A DNA stretch of 64,000 nt from Trichocoleus desertorum NBK24 (GCF_030409055.1 NZ_CP116619.1:1087628-1151627); one strand, 5' to 3'. Positions 18,089 to 28,220 are shown, counted from the stretch's first letter. Numbers and translations are program-made. Notes: generated by a model not told the origin, from the letters alone.

Positions 18089-18130
18089 AAAAGCGATCGC
18101 TCGTTATATTCAAGAACGGCGATCGCTTTT
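18089..18130. terminator. Palindromic terminator built from two HIP1 sites
   Basis: AAAAGCGATCGC (18089-18100) and GCGATCGCTTTT (18119-18130) form a perfect 12-bp stem, with a few further pairs toward the loop. Each arm contains a complete HIP1 octamer. A-runs and T-runs on both sides make it work on either strand, between the HAD gene and the convergent CorC/HlyC gene. Confidence 0.8.
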
Positions 18131-18199
18131 AACTAAAGTTAGGTTTTACTGAGTTTTCTGGCTCACGAAACAACCTAATCCTCCAATTGAAACATCTAA

Positions 18200-19552
18200 T
18201 CAAGCAGAGCTTCTGGGGTGAAAAGGCTCATCACTGGAGTCAGCGCGATCGCTAGAAGGAAGGGGCATGACTAACACTTTGTCAACTCGGTTGCCATCCA
18301 TATCCATCACTTCAAAGCGCAGCCCTTGCCATTGGAAGTGATCTGCGGCGGTGGGAATGTGGCCTAGGTGCATCACCACAAAACCGCCCAGCGTATGATA
18401 GTTGCCCTTTTCTTCACCAGGAATTTTATTAATTCCTAAAATATCTTTGAACTCATCTACTGTCAGCATTCCGTCTAGCAGCCAAGAGCCATCCTCGCGT
18501 TGAACTGCATAGGGTTCTTCCAAGTCTTCGACTGAAGGAATATCACCGACGATCGCCTCCAAAATGTCATTCAAGGTAACGATCCCCTGAATCACACCAT
18601 ACTCATCTACTACGAGCGCGATGTGAGTACTAGATTTTTTGAACATCTCTAGGACTGACAAAGCGCGGGTACTCTCTGGAATAAACAGGGGTTGCCGCAA
18701 GTTTGTGGTTAAGTCTATTGCTTCTCCTACTAGACTCCGCACCAACAAATCATTCACATGCAGAACCCCCAAAACATTATCGATCCCACCCTGACAGATA
18801 GGGAATCGGGAATGCACCCCCTCGGTAATTTTCTGACGGTTTTCCTCTAAGGAATCCTCTAGGTCAAGCCAGACAATATCGGGGCGAGGAGTCATCAAAG
18901 AGTTGGCGCGGCGATCGCCTAAGCGAAATACCCGCTCCACCATGTCCTGCTCGGCTTCCTCAAAGGTTCCTGCCTCTGTTCCCTGTTGCAGTAAAACCCT
19001 AATTTCTTCTTCAGTCACCATCGGCTCATCCGAGGGCTTAATGCCCAAGAGCCGCATCACCATGTCTGTAGAAGTGCTCAAGAGATGTACTACGGGCGCA
19101 GCGAACATCGCTAACATCCGCATTGGGCCAGCAACCGAGGAAGCAACCCGTTCTGGATTGTTTAGCGCCAATTGCTTAGGTACTAGTTCACCAATAATCA
19201 GGGTTAGGTAGGTGACGACCATAATGGCAAGGCCCGAAGCGATCGCGTCTCGGTAAGCAGCCAATCCAGGAACCATGCCTAAGACAGGGCCAATTCTTCT
19301 AGCCAGAGTGGACTCACCCACAGCACCAGACAAAATGACAATGAGTGTGATGCCAATCTGAACAGTAGCCAAAAACTGATTTGGAGCGTTTGCTAGGTCG
19401 AGGGCTGTGCGAGCTTTGGCATTTCCCTCATTCGCCATCTGCTGGAGTCGCACCTTGCGTACCGAGACGATCGCCATCTCCGAGAGCACAAAGACACCGT
19501 TGGCAAAGGTCAGCAAGAGAAGGATGAGGAAATCAAAAAGAAAAGAGGACAT
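18200..19552 (-). CDS. CNNM/CorC-HlyC family membrane protein with CBS pair
   Basis: This 450-residue protein has three parts. An N-terminal DUF21/CNNM domain (about 1-190) has four membrane segments and the NGVFVLSEMAIVSVRKVRL and GELVPKQLALNNPERVA motifs. A CBS pair (about 205-335) follows, with SLMTPRPDIVWLDLEDS and HIALVVDEYGVIQGIVTLND. A CorC_HlyC domain occupies about 350-430 (DGMLTVDEFKDILGI). Members of this family are implicated in magnesium/cobalt or sodium transport; the older name hemolysin is misleading. It faces the HAD gene convergently and carries no other obvious operon partner. Confidence 0.9.
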   Translation of the reverse strand: MSSFLFDFLILLLLTFANGVFVLSEMAIVSVRKVRLQQMANEGNAKARTALDLANAPNQFLATVQIGITLIVILSGAVGESTLARRIGPVLGMVPGLAAYRDAIASGLAIMVVTYLTLIIGELVPKQLALNNPERVASSVAGPMRMLAMFAAPVVHLLSTSTDMVMRLLGIKPSDEPMVTEEEIRVLLQQGTEAGTFEEAEQDMVERVFRLGDRRANSLMTPRPDIVWLDLEDSLEENRQKITEGVHSRFPICQGGIDNVLGVLHVNDLLVRSLVGEAIDLTTNLRQPLFIPESTRALSVLEMFKKSSTHIALVVDEYGVIQGIVTLNDILEAIVGDIPSVEDLEEPYAVQREDGSWLLDGMLTVDEFKDILGINKIPGEEKGNYHTLGGFVVMHLGHIPTAADHFQWQGLRFEVMDMDGNRVDKVLVMPLPSSDRADSSDEPFHPRSSA

Positions 19553-19758
19553 TCCTGAATTGCCTGTGATTGTGGCGAATCGCGCCTAATGTTTTAAGTA
19601 TCTTAATATTCAGAATCAAAGGTTATAAATATTCCAAGACCCTAAAGATGCAATTTTTGTCCAAACCTAACAAGTATTAGCCAACACAAGCAAAGCAAAT
19701 ACTGTAGCGATCGCTTCACCTCCCACCTAGCCTTCTACAGCTACCACTAACAGTTAAA

Positions 19759-19788
19759 GCCTCCGATCGCTTTACAGAGACCGGAGGC
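19759..19788 (-). terminator. Hairpin downstream of the repeat protein gene
   Basis: GCCTCCG (19759-19765) pairs with CGGAGGC (19782-19788). On the minus strand it follows the glycine-zipper repeat gene and is followed by only a short T-run (TTTAACTG). On the plus strand it is followed by AGTTTGTTTTCT. It is a plausible terminator for the minus-strand gene. Confidence 0.45.
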
Positions 19789-19849
19789 AGTTTGTTTTCT
19801 AGTGTTCTAGCAGGTTAGGGCAAGAACTTGAGGGAACTAGATTAGGTGA

Positions 19850-21013
19850 TTAGGATTGGTAGCGCTTCTTGGTTTCTTCGTCAGTGGTGATGGAATCAAT
19901 GGGGCGATCACTGGTCAGCTTGGGATCTGTTCCAGACACAGGCTTAGTTACGGGCTTGGTTACAGGAGTGGGGTTTGTACCAAGTAGTGGATCTACACCC
20001 AGCAGGGGATCTCTATATAAATCGCGGTTAGCTGAGGTAGATGAGGTTAAAGTTGGGCTAGTCAAGGTTGGGCTGGTTAAGGGCTGACTGCCTAGGCTTG
20101 GCTTAGTTTTGTCAGCGATCGCACCTTTAGCCTTGTCTGCGGTTCCTTTAACGGAATCTTTCACAGAGTCAGTAACACCCCGCACATCGGCTTCATTGAC
20201 TTTGTTCTTCACAGAATCAGTCACACCGCGAACGTTGGCTTCATCGATTTTGCCCTTCACAGAGTTGCTCACGCCACGCACGTCAGCTTCCTCAATCTTG
20301 TGCTGCACAGAGTCAGTAACACCCCGCACGTTCGCTTCATCGATTTTCTGTTTCACGGAGTTGCTTACGCCGCGAAGATCCGCTTCCTCAATTTTGTGCT
20401 GTACAGAGTTGCTTACACCCCGAACATTGGCTTCATCGATCTTCTGTTTTACAGAAGCACTTACGCCCTGGACATCCGCTTCTTCAATCTTGTGCTGCAC
20501 GGAGTCAGTTACGCCCCGCACATTCGCTTCATCGATCTTATGCTTCACAGAGTCGGTAATGCCATGAACGTCAGCTTCCTCAATTTTCTGCTGTACAGAA
20601 CTAACCGCACCTTTGAGGTCAACTTCATTCACTTTTCCTTTGACGGTTTCAACCACACCCTCTACTTGGTGGGTGACTCCTTCAACGGCATCCTTCATCG
20701 TGTGGACTGCACTATCCACTTTCTGGTCAATCCCTTCTGCAGCTTGGTTGCCAATCGCTGCACCTGCGATCGCACCACCTACAGCACCGACGGCTGCACC
20801 TAAGCGCCCACCAACCATTTTACCGATTGTGGCTCCAGCGATCCCACCGCCAGCGGCACCAATGGCTTCCGCAACGATGTGGTTAGCAGATTTATCCTGG
20901 TCAGAAGCATTCTCTTGGGGCTGGATTTCTGCACTAGTCTCTATGATTTCAACATCGATAGGAGCTAGGTTGTCTTCGTTGCCCATGTATGGGGAGTTAT
21001 TGATGTTAGTCAT
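19850..21013 (-). CDS. Glycine-zipper protein with LEA-like 16-residue repeats
   Basis: From ATG 21013, with AGGA upstream, this is a 387-residue protein. A TTG two codons earlier is less likely. Residues about 1-45 are acidic. Residues about 50-92 form a glycine zipper (GAAGGGIAGATIGKMVGGRL, then GAAVGAVGGAIAGAAIGNQA) that could sit in or on a membrane. From about 120 to 290 runs an array of 16-residue units of the form V(K/Q).KI(D/E)EA(N/D)VRGV(T/S)(D/N)S. The units alternate between a KIDEAN and a KIEEAD version, giving a 32-residue higher-order period. The tail is Pro/Thr-rich. The amphipathic, Lys/Glu/Ala-rich repeats resemble late-embryogenesis-abundant or apolipoprotein-like helices, so a desiccation or membrane-protecting role is possible but is inference. 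Confidence 0.75.
   Translation of the reverse strand: MTNINNSPYMGNEDNLAPIDVEIIETSAEIQPQENASDQDKSANHIVAEAIGAAGGGIAGATIGKMVGGRLGAAVGAVGGAIAGAAIGNQAAEGIDQKVDSAVHTMKDAVEGVTHQVEGVVETVKGKVNEVDLKGAVSSVQQKIEEADVHGITDSVKHKIDEANVRGVTDSVQHKIEEADVQGVSASVKQKIDEANVRGVSNSVQHKIEEADLRGVSNSVKQKIDEANVRGVTDSVQHKIEEADVRGVSNSVKGKIDEANVRGVTDSVKNKVNEADVRGVTDSVKDSVKGTADKAKGAIADKTKPSLGSQPLTSPTLTSPTLTSSTSANRDLYRDPLLGVDPLLGTNPTPVTKPVTKPVSGTDPKLTSDRPIDSITTDEETKKRYQS
20160..20600 (-). repeat. 48-bp coding tandem repeats (96-bp higher-order period)
   Basis: Within the glycine-zipper gene about nine 48-bp units lie in tandem, each encoding a 16-residue unit. Alternate units are the more similar, so the effective period is 96 bp. 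Boundaries are approximate. The array encodes protein on the minus strand and is not a CRISPR: units are in frame, degenerate at third positions and have no unique spacers. Confidence 0.8.
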
Positions 21014-21313
21014 AGCCAAATTTCCTGCGAGTTTATAACTTTTGCTTATTTGTTCTTAGCTTATCGATTAATAAAGGGGCTGACCTCCCCTGTCGGGAGA
21101 GATCCAGAAGCTTTAGGTTCATCTGATAGAGGTATCCCTTAAGTAGAAAGAGCTGCTACTGAACAGGCTGGTTTGTGTGCAGGTTAGGGGCAAAACTGGG
21201 CCAACTAATCGCATCAACAAGAAGACAATTCAACCAACGGCTTTCGCTGGGGCTTCTACAATACAAAGATAGGTAAACATTCTTGACTGCCCGCTGCCCC
21301 GGTTCCAGAATCT
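21014..21313. other. Divergent promoter region between the repeat protein and mfd
   Basis: This 300-bp stretch separates divergent genes. It holds a weak GC foldback near 21077-21103 (GGGGCTGACCTCCCC). I see no reading frame and no promoter box that I would assign with confidence. Confidence 0.35.
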
Positions 21314-24300
21314 ATGGCTTTTTCGTCAATTATTCGCGCCCTGGGGCGATCGCCCCTCACTACCGAGCTGTTAACCAAACTAAAACAGCAACAAGTCCTG
21401 AGGCTCAACGGTGTGTCTCGCATTCCCAAGGGCTTGGTAGCCTCTGCTTTGGCCCAAACTGGCCCCCGTAACTTGTTGGTGATCACTGCCACCCTAGAAG
21501 AAGCAGGACGCTGGACTGCCCAACTGGAAGCGATGGGGTGGCAAACGGTGCATTTCTACCCCACCTCCGAAGGGTCTCCCTACGAACCCTTTGATTTAGA
21601 GTCGGAGATGGCTTGGGGCCAGCTACAAGTCCTAGCGGATCTAGTGGGTAGTCAAACAGCTACTAGTAATGGCAATGGCAGTGGCAACGGTAATGGTAAT
21701 GGAGATAGCCCAGGCAGCGAGACGAGTCGAACGGCGATCGTTGCTACAGAACGAGCCTTACAACCTCATTTACCTCCGGTTGAAGCCTTCCGCCCCTACT
21801 GCATCACGCTCCAAAGAGGCGCAGAAGTTGACCTCAACGCCTTTAGTAATGAACTAACTCGCTTAGGATACGAGCGCGTTTCCCTGGTAGAAACTGAAGG
21901 TCAGTGGAGCCGTCGGGGAGACATTGTGGATGTGTTTCCTGTCGCCGCCGAACTTCCAGTGCGTCTGGAATGGTTTGGCGACGAACTCGACAAGATGCGC
22001 GAATTTGATCCTGCGACTCAGCGATCGCTCGACTCAATCAACCGCCTCGTTCTCACGCCTACCAGTTTCAGCCCGATTGTCAGATCTGCGTTCACAGGCG
22101 AGAAAGCAACAGCGCTAACAACCTATCTCAACCCCGCCGAACAAGAAAAATTTGAGCAAGACCAACCTTTAGCAGGTCTGCGTCGATTTCTAGGATTAGC
22201 CTTCGACCAACCCGCCTCTCTCCTCGATTACTTACCCGAAAATACCTTGATCGCTCTAGATGAACCAGAGCAGTGTCAAGCTCATGGCGATCGCTGGTTT
22301 GAGCATGTAGAGGAAAACTGGAGGGATGAGGGAGGAAGGATGAGGGAGGAAGGGACAACCTCTCTTTTGCCTAAGATCCATCGTTCCTTTCAAGAGTCAC
22401 TGGCTGAAGTCGAATGTTTCGATCGCCTCTATCTCTCAGAACTGGTAGAAGAAGTTGCAGGGGCTGCTCCATCTCTCAATCTTGCCAGCCGTCCGGTTAA
22501 TGCGACTCCGCACCAGTTTGGTAAGTTGGCGGAGACGATTCGAGGGGAGCGCGATCGCGGGTTTTCGGTGTGGTTAGTGTCAGCACAACCGTCGCGATCG
22601 GTGTCGTTGTTACAGGAGCACGATTGTCCGGCGCAGTTTGTCCCGAATCCTAAAGATTTTCCGGCGATCGAGAAACTTCAGATTCAGCGGGTGCCTGTAG
22701 CAGTAAAGTATTCGGGCCTCGCGGAGATCGAAGGGTTTGTTTTACCGACCTTCCGCTTGGTAGTCGTTACAGACCGAGAATTTTTTGGTCAGCACACCTT
22801 AACCACTCCTAGCTATGTCCGCAAACGGCGACGGGCTGCCTCTAAGCAGGTTGACCCGAATAAGCTGCAACCAGGGGATTTTGTCGTCCATAAAAGTCAT
22901 GGGGTTGGCAAGTTCCTGAAATTAGAGAGCTTGACAATCAACCATGAAACCCGTGAGTACTTGGTGTTGCAGTATGCCGATGGTTTGTTGCGGGTAGCGG
23001 CAGACCAAGTGGGGTCCCTATCTCGGTTCCGAGGGGCTGGGGATGCGGTGCCAGAGCTGAACAAGATGTCCAGCAAGGCTTGGGAGAAGACCAAGAGCAA
23101 AGTCCGCAAGTCGATCAAAAAATTGGCGGTGGATCTGCTGCAACTGTACGCCCAGCGATCGCAGCAACAAGGCTTCACCTATCCTGCCGATATGCCTTGG
23201 CAGCAGGAAATGGAGGATTCTTTCCCCTACCAACCTACCCCTGATCAGCTCAAGGCGACGCAGGATGTCAAACGGGATATGGAAAACTCCCGCCCGATGG
23301 ATCGCCTAGTTTGTGGAGATGTGGGCTTCGGCAAAACGGAAGTGGCAATCAGAGCCATCTTCAAGGCAGTCACAGCGGGCAAGCAAGTTGCGTTACTGGC
23401 TCCTACAACGATCTTGACGCAGCAGCACTATCACACTCTAAAGGAACGATTTGCCCCTTACCCCATCCAAGTGGGTCTGCTCAATCGCTTCCGTACCGCC
23501 GAGGAACGCCGCCAAATTCAGCAGCGCTTAGCTACTGGAGAGCTAGATATTGTCGTGGGCACCCATCAACTTTTAGGTAAAGGGGTGGCCTTCCGAGATT
23601 TGGGCTTGTTGGTGGTGGATGAGGAACAACGGTTTGGGGTGAACCAAAAGGAGAAAATCAAGAGCCTCCGCACCCAAGTCGATGTGCTGACGCTCAGTGC
23701 TACTCCAATTCCCCGGACGCTCTATATGGCCCTGTCTGGCGTGCGAGAAATGAGCTTAATCACAACTCCACCTCCTTCTCGGCGTCCCATCAAAACTCAC
23801 CTGTCTCCTTTTGACTCCGAAACGGTGCGATCGGCAATTCGCCAAGAACTCGATCGCGGGGGGCAAATCTTTTATGTAGTGCCCAGGGTAGAGGGGATTG
23901 AGGAAACTTCAACTAAAATTCGGGAGATGGTGCCAGGAGCAAGGCTAGCGATTGCCCACGGCCAAATGCCAGAAGCAGAGCTAGAATCCACCATGCTTAC
24001 CTTCAGCAATGGCGATGCGGATATTCTCCTCTGCACCACAATTATTGAGTCGGGTTTGGACATTCCGCGAGTCAACACCATCCTGATTGAGGATGCTCAG
24101 CGCTTTGGCTTGTCGCAGCTATATCAGTTGCGGGGTCGGGTGGGTCGAGCGGGGATTCAAGCCCATGCCTGGTTGCTCTATCCCAAGCAAAGCCAACTCT
24201 CGGATACTGCTCGTCAACGCTTACGTGCGATTCAGGAGTTTACGCAGCTCGGTTCTGGCTATCAACTCGCCATGCGAGATATGGAGATTCGCGGAGTAGG

Positions 24301-24880
24301 TAATCTACTGGGCGCAGAACAATCGGGACAAATGGATGCGATCGGGTTTGACCTCTACATGGAGATGCTGGAGGAATCGATTCGGGAGATTCGCGGCCAA
24401 GAGATTCCTAAGGTGGACGATACCCAGATCGATCTCAGTGTGACTGCCTTTATTCCGGCTGATTACATTCCCGATCTAGATCAGAAGATGAGTGCCTACC
24501 GAGCGGTGGCTTCAGCAAACACCAAGGCTGAGTTGATGCAAACGGCGGCAGAATGGAGCGATCGCTATGGCGCAATTCCACCTGCGGCTCTGCAACTGAT
24601 CCGGATTGTGGAACTGAAGCAAACTGCTAAGAAGCTAGGTTTCTCTCGCATCAAGCCAGAGGGCAATCAACATGTGGTGCTGGAAACGCCGATGGAGGAG
24701 CCTGCTTGGAACTTACTTAAGGCTAACTTGCCAGATCATTTGCAATCTCGGTTTGTCTATACGCCGGGTAAGGTGACGATAAGAGGGTTGGCAGTGTTGG
24801 GTGTGGAGCAGCAGTTGGCGAATTTGATTGATTGGTTGGGGAGAATGCAAGGGGCTTTACCGGAGCCTGCCTTGGTTTAG
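21314..24880 (+). CDS. mfd: Transcription-repair coupling factor
   Basis: This 1188-residue ATP-dependent translocase displaces RNA polymerase stalled at DNA lesions and recruits UvrA. Domains in order are a UvrB-like N-terminal module (about 1-330), the RNA-polymerase-interacting domain (about 500-590, [17 protein letters not shown]), and a RecG-like helicase core. The core has Walker [12 protein letters not shown], the DEEQ box [24 protein letters not shown] and the arginine-finger region [10 protein letters not shown]. The TRCF C-terminal domain follows (about 1020-1150). Two low-complexity insertions interrupt the N-terminal part: an Asn/Gly run at about 118-135 and a peptide at about 336-347 encoded by a 14-bp tandem repeat. 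Both are in frame. Confidence 0.96.
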   Translation: MAFSSIIRALGRSPLTTELLTKLKQQQVLRLNGVSRIPKGLVASALAQTGPRNLLVITATLEEAGRWTAQLEAMGWQTVHFYPTSEGSPYEPFDLESEMAWGQLQVLADLVGSQTATSNGNGSGNGNGNGDSPGSETSRTAIVATERALQPHLPPVEAFRPYCITLQRGAEVDLNAFSNELTRLGYERVSLVETEGQWSRRGDIVDVFPVAAELPVRLEWFGDELDKMREFDPATQRSLDSINRLVLTPTSFSPIVRSAFTGEKATALTTYLNPAEQEKFEQDQPLAGLRRFLGLAFDQPASLLDYLPENTLIALDEPEQCQAHGDRWFEHVEENWRDEGGRMREEGTTSLLPKIHRSFQESLAEVECFDRLYLSELVEEVAGAAPSLNLASRPVNATPHQFGKLAETIRGERDRGFSVWLVSAQPSRSVSLLQEHDCPAQFVPNPKDFPAIEKLQIQRVPVAVKYSGLAEIEGFVLPTFRLVVVTDREFFGQHTLTTPSYVRKRRRAASKQVDPNKLQPGDFVVHKSHGVGKFLKLESLTINHETREYLVLQYADGLLRVAADQVGSLSRFRGAGDAVPELNKMSSKAWEKTKSKVRKSIKKLAVDLLQLYAQRSQQQGFTYPADMPWQQEMEDSFPYQPTPDQLKATQDVKRDMENSRPMDRLVCGDVGFGKTEVAIRAIFKAVTAGKQVALLAPTTILTQQHYHTLKERFAPYPIQVGLLNRFRTAEERRQIQQRLATGELDIVVGTHQLLGKGVAFRDLGLLVVDEEQRFGVNQKEKIKSLRTQVDVLTLSATPIPRTLYMALSGVREMSLITTPPPSRRPIKTHLSPFDSETVRSAIRQELDRGGQIFYVVPRVEGIEETSTKIREMVPGARLAIAHGQMPEAELESTMLTFSNGDADILLCTTIIESGLDIPRVNTILIEDAQRFGLSQLYQLRGRVGRAGIQAHAWLLYPKQSQLSDTARQRLRAIQEFTQLGSGYQLAMRDMEIRGVGNLLGAEQSGQMDAIGFDLYMEMLEESIREIRGQEIPKVDDTQIDLSVTAFIPADYIPDLDQKMSAYRAVASANTKAELMQTAAEWSDRYGAIPPAALQLIRIVELKQTAKKLGFSRIKPEGNQHVVLETPMEEPAWNLLKANLPDHLQSRFVYTPGKVTIRGLAVLGVEQQLANLIDWLGRMQGALPEPALV
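22324..22351 (+). repeat. 14-bp tandem repeat inside mfd
   Basis: GGATGAGGGAGGAA occurs twice in perfect tandem (22324-22337 and 22338-22351), in frame within mfd. Similar GATGAGGGATGA-type strings appear at the 3' ends of the genes at 25084-25650 and 45843-46700. This resembles the short tandemly repeated repetitive (STRR) sequences of cyanobacteria. Confidence 0.7.
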
Positions 24881-24892
24881 TTTTTGGGCTTG

Positions 24893-24979
24893 GTTAAACC
24901 CAGAGGTTGGGGGCGCTTGCCCCCAAACCCCCGCTGAGGGACGCAACCGTCCCTCAGACTCCCTCCAAACGAGTTTAAC
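24893..24979. repeat. 87-bp foldback element after mfd
   Basis: The element begins with GTTAAAC (24893-24899) and ends with its complement GTTTAAC (24973-24979). It contains two hairpins: GGGGGCGCTTGCCCCC, and CTGAGGGAC with GTCCCTCAG around CGCAAC. It may act as a terminator for mfd, but its symmetric ends suggest a dispersed, MITE-like repeat. Confidence 0.65.
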
Positions 24980-25083
24980 TGTAGGTATTTCGAGTTTTTG
25001 GTTTGCTAATTCTAGCTGTTAGCTCTTGAGTCTTGGCTTCTACCTCTCAACTTCTAGCCCCTGACTCCTGTCTACTGTCTCCC

Positions 25084-25650
25084 TCATCTTTCATCCCTCA
25101 TCCCTCCTCTTTCATCCTTCTTCTCACATCGCGGTTCGTAATAAAGCTGAATGAAGTCGGCGAATTGTTTGTAGCCCATGCGGGTGAAGCTGGTGGCGAT
25201 GCCGTCTCCTAAGCAGTATTGGTAGTCGTAGATAGTGGTGTTGCCTGTGAACTGGGTCGATAGTTCTTGCCAGGTGGGGGGTTGGTAGCCAAAAACAAAT
25301 TGGAAAAATTTGGCGGCTTCTGCTTGGTCGTAGGTGAAGTCGTCAGCGTTGGAATTAGCGGCTACGTTCAGGTTAATGTATTTAGCGCGGTCGTTGACGA
25401 AGGTAATTGACCACTCGGTTTGAGGAAATTTGGGAAACAGTTGGCGCAACTGAGTAGCGGAGTAAGTATAAGTAACGCCATCTGGAGTGGTAAGGCGAGT
25501 CTGGTAGCGACCAAAAGTGCGCTCAATGGTTTGAGGGGTTTGATTTAGCACGGGTTGGCCTGCTTTAGCCGAGCCGACACAGAGACTTGCTAGGGCTAGC
25601 CCGCTCAGAGCTAAGCCACAAAAAAAGGTACGAGTTACAGCGATCGCCAT
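25084..25650 (-). CDS. Secreted protein of unknown function, 188 aa
   Basis: A clear signal peptide (RTFFCGLALSGLALASLC, cleavage probably after SAKA, about residue 30) is followed by a 150-residue mature protein. It contains TFGRYQTRLTTPDGVTYTYS and a region with two cysteines (YCLGDGIATSF, PRCEKK) that could form a disulphide. I do not recognise the family. The last dozen residues (CEKKDERGGMRDER) are encoded by GATGAGG-type repeat DNA and are probably a later addition. The gene is divergent from miaB. A periplasmic or surface location is inferred. Confidence 0.7.
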   Translation of the reverse strand: MAIAVTRTFFCGLALSGLALASLCVGSAKAGQPVLNQTPQTIERTFGRYQTRLTTPDGVTYTYSATQLRQLFPKFPQTEWSITFVNDRAKYINLNVAANSNADDFTYDQAEAAKFFQFVFGYQPPTWQELSTQFTGNTTIYDYQYCLGDGIATSFTRMGYKQFADFIQLYYEPRCEKKDERGGMRDER

Positions 25651-25977
25651 AGTAAATTAAAACCTGATAACTATAGAAATTTAATTAAGGTCTCATTACA
25701 GAAATCAAGACTAAACACAAGTTCAAAAAGTTTCTATCGTGTCATTTTTCATACATTCAACTGGAGGAAAACTCCCTAAGTTTATTGAACTTAAAGTCAT
25801 ATTTCTATCGATCAGCCATTATCAAAAAACTCAACTAGCTAACAAATGGGCTTGAGTCGCTATAAAGCTGGGTACGGCTCGGCGATCGCTCCAAATTAAT
25901 TTCTATCTCCAGGCAGAGCGCCAACAAAAATTTATAATGAAGGTTTGACACTTGTTATCCTTGGCCTGTAGCTTCCT
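25651..25977. other. Divergent intergenic region before miaB
   Basis: This is an AT-rich 327-bp stretch. A perfect TATAAT lies at 25933-25938, about 40 bp before the miaB start, but no matching -35 box is found at normal spacing. No reading frame or RNA structure stands out. Confidence 0.35.
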
Positions 25978-27354
25978 ATGACCACCTCTTCTCGCCGCTA
26001 TCACATCACTACTTTTGGTTGTCAGATGAACAAAGCTGACTCCGAGCGCATGGCTGGCATCTTAGAAGACATGGGCTTTCAGTGGTCAGAGGACCCAAAT
26101 GACGCCAATCTCATTCTTTACAACACCTGTACGATTCGGGACAACGCGGAACAAAAAGTTTATTCATACTTAGGTCGGCAAGCGCGAAGGAAACATGAGC
26201 AGCCTGACTTGACCTTAGTGGTCGCGGGTTGTGTGGCTCAGCAAGAAGGCGAATCCCTGTTACGACGGGTGCCAGAACTGGATCTAGTCATGGGACCCCA
26301 GCATGCCAACCGCTTAGAAGATCTCCTAGAGCAAGTCTTCAGTGGCAATCAGGTGGTAGCGACAGAAGCGGTTCATATTTCTGAGGACATTACTAAACCC
26401 CGACGCGACAGTAAAGTGACTGCTTGGGTGAATGTCATCTATGGCTGCAACGAACGCTGTACCTACTGTGTGGTTCCTGGAGTCCGAGGCATTGAACAGT
26501 CTCGCACCCCCGAAGCAATCCGAGCTGAAATTGAGGAACTAGGGCGACAAGGATACAAGGAAATTACGCTTTTAGGCCAGAACATTGATGCTTATGGGCG
26601 CGATCTGCCTGGAGCCACTCCCGAAGGTCGGCATCAACATACCCTCACCGATCTCCTCTACTATGTGCATGATGTCCCTGGCATTGAGCGGATTCGCTTT
26701 GCCACAAGTCATCCCCGCTACTTTACGGAGCGCTTAATCAAGGCTTGTGCCGAGCTACCGAAAGTTTGTGAGCACTTCCATATCCCCTTCCAGTCTGGAG
26801 ATAACGAAGTTCTCAAGGCCATGTCTCGCGGCTACACCCAAGAAAAGTACCGTCGCATCATCGACACCGTTCGCAGCTACATGCCAGATGCTTCCATTAG
26901 TGCCGATGCGATCGTAGGCTTTCCCGGTGAGAGCGAAGCGCAATTTGAGAACACCCTGAAGCTGGTCGATGAGATTGGCTTTGACTTACTCAACACAGCC
27001 GCTTACTCCCCGCGCCCTGGCACTCCTGCAGCCATTTGGGACAACCAACTCAGCGAGGAAGTCAAGAGCGATCGCCTGCAACGCCTAAATCATCTAGTCA
27101 ACACCAAAGCCGCCGAGCGATCGCAGCGCTACCTAGGCCGCACCGAAGAAGTCTTGGTAGAAGACCAAAATAGCAAAGATCCCACGCAAATCATGGGTCG
27201 CACCCGTGGCAACCGTCTCACCTTCTTCCCCGGCGACATTAATAAACTCAAAGGCCAACTAGTTCAAGTTTATATTTCAGAAGTGAGAGCCTTTAGCTTA
27301 ACGGGAGTACCAATTAGTTCAAACACGCAGTACCAACCTAGCTTAGTAGTTTAG
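25978..27354 (+). CDS. miaB: tRNA-2-methylthio-N6-dimethylallyladenosine synthase
   Basis: This 458-residue radical-SAM methylthiotransferase converts i6A37 to ms2i6A37 in tRNAs reading UNN codons. The N-terminal UPF0004 domain has the three auxiliary-cluster cysteines in [24 protein letters not shown] and AGCVAQQEG. The radical-SAM CxxxCxxC is [12 protein letters not shown], followed by GVRGIEQSR. The C-terminal TRAM domain runs from about 375 to 440. Length and motifs are normal and all six cysteines are present. It is followed 56 bases later by the FkbM-like gene on the same strand. Confidence 0.96.
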   Translation: MTTSSRRYHITTFGCQMNKADSERMAGILEDMGFQWSEDPNDANLILYNTCTIRDNAEQKVYSYLGRQARRKHEQPDLTLVVAGCVAQQEGESLLRRVPELDLVMGPQHANRLEDLLEQVFSGNQVVATEAVHISEDITKPRRDSKVTAWVNVIYGCNERCTYCVVPGVRGIEQSRTPEAIRAEIEELGRQGYKEITLLGQNIDAYGRDLPGATPEGRHQHTLTDLLYYVHDVPGIERIRFATSHPRYFTERLIKACAELPKVCEHFHIPFQSGDNEVLKAMSRGYTQEKYRRIIDTVRSYMPDASISADAIVGFPGESEAQFENTLKLVDEIGFDLLNTAAYSPRPGTPAAIWDNQLSEEVKSDRLQRLNHLVNTKAAERSQRYLGRTEEVLVEDQNSKDPTQIMGRTRGNRLTFFPGDINKLKGQLVQVYISEVRAFSLTGVPISSNTQYQPSLVV

Positions 27355-27410
27355 TAGTCTCAGCTCTTGACTACAACTAGTTTTCCATCTTGTTTCAATA
27401 GAGGCTAATT

Positions 27411-28220
27411 ATGGGCACTAAGGTTGTTTTAGATATCGAGGCCGATCTGAATAGTGAGCAGTTTTCCTATTTAAATGAAACCAATATTATTGCCCATTAT
27501 CTCAGCCAACTGGATATTAAATATCCCTACTGCGTAGATATTGGTGCAGCGGATGGCATTGCGATGTCTAATACCTTTTCTTTGTTCAAAAGCGGCTGGC
27601 GGGGTTTAGCGGTAGAAGCTGACGCTGAAAGGTTTGCCAAACTAGCAGTTGTTTACTACTCCATGCAGTTTTCAGGGGTTAATCTTTGTAGAACGATTGC
27701 TACCCCAAACAATATTGTTGATCTACTAAAGGCAAATCAAATTCCCAAAGAATTTGGCTGTTTAAGTCTTGACATTGATGGGTATGACTACTTCGTGCTT
27801 GAGAAAGTTTTACAGCAATATCGGCCTACTTTAGTTTGCACAGAAATCAACGAGGTAATCCCGCCACCTCTGAAGTTCACAATTCAATACAGCCAAGATT
27901 ATGGAGGTCCTCAAGGTAACTTTTATGGTCAAAGCATCTCCCAGTTATATACATTGTGCGAACAATATCAATATTCACTAGTCCAGCTAGAGTACAACAA
28001 TGCGTTTTTGATTCCTAATGAAATCAGCCCAAAACCATCTCTTACTCCCGAAGAAGCTTATATCCAAGGATATCTACACCGACCAGATAGATTAGAGAAA
28101 TTTCCTTGGCATCAAGACTCAGAGATGGAGCAAGTTCTTAACTTATCACCAAGTGATGCTTTAGAATTTCTCACTCAGCGCTTCGCCCCTCAAAGCAGTA
28201 AGTTCATACTTTCACTTTAG
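27411..28220 (+). CDS. FkbM-like SAM-dependent methyltransferase
   Basis: This 269-residue protein has a Rossmann SAM-binding motif YCVDIGAADGIAMSN, GLAVEADAERF as the acidic ribose-binding strand, and LSLDIDGYDYFVLEKVL. The last resembles the conserved Asp-Glu-Gly-type block of FkbM methyltransferases. The likely reaction is O-methylation of a sugar or other small acceptor, often in surface-polysaccharide pathways; the acceptor is unknown. Base composition and codon use (many AAT, ATT, TTA) are AT-richer than in neighbouring miaB and ddl, which may reflect transfer or weak selection. A good ribosome-binding site, AGAGG, precedes the ATG. Confidence 0.7.
   Translation: MGTKVVLDIEADLNSEQFSYLNETNIIAHYLSQLDIKYPYCVDIGAADGIAMSNTFSLFKSGWRGLAVEADAERFAKLAVVYYSMQFSGVNLCRTIATPNNIVDLLKANQIPKEFGCLSLDIDGYDYFVLEKVLQQYRPTLVCTEINEVIPPPLKFTIQYSQDYGGPQGNFYGQSISQLYTLCEQYQYSLVQLEYNNAFLIPNEISPKPSLTPEEAYIQGYLHRPDRLEKFPWHQDSEMEQVLNLSPSDALEFLTQRFAPQSSKFILSL

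Noticed and set aside
20109-20567. 152-codon plus-strand frame with repetitive TESVTPRT-type peptide
   Set aside because: It is the complement of the 48-bp repeats of the glycine-zipper gene; repeats leave open frames on both strands.
20160-20600. Regular repeats considered as a CRISPR array
   Set aside because: Units are contiguous, in frame, degenerate at wobble positions and have no unique spacers.
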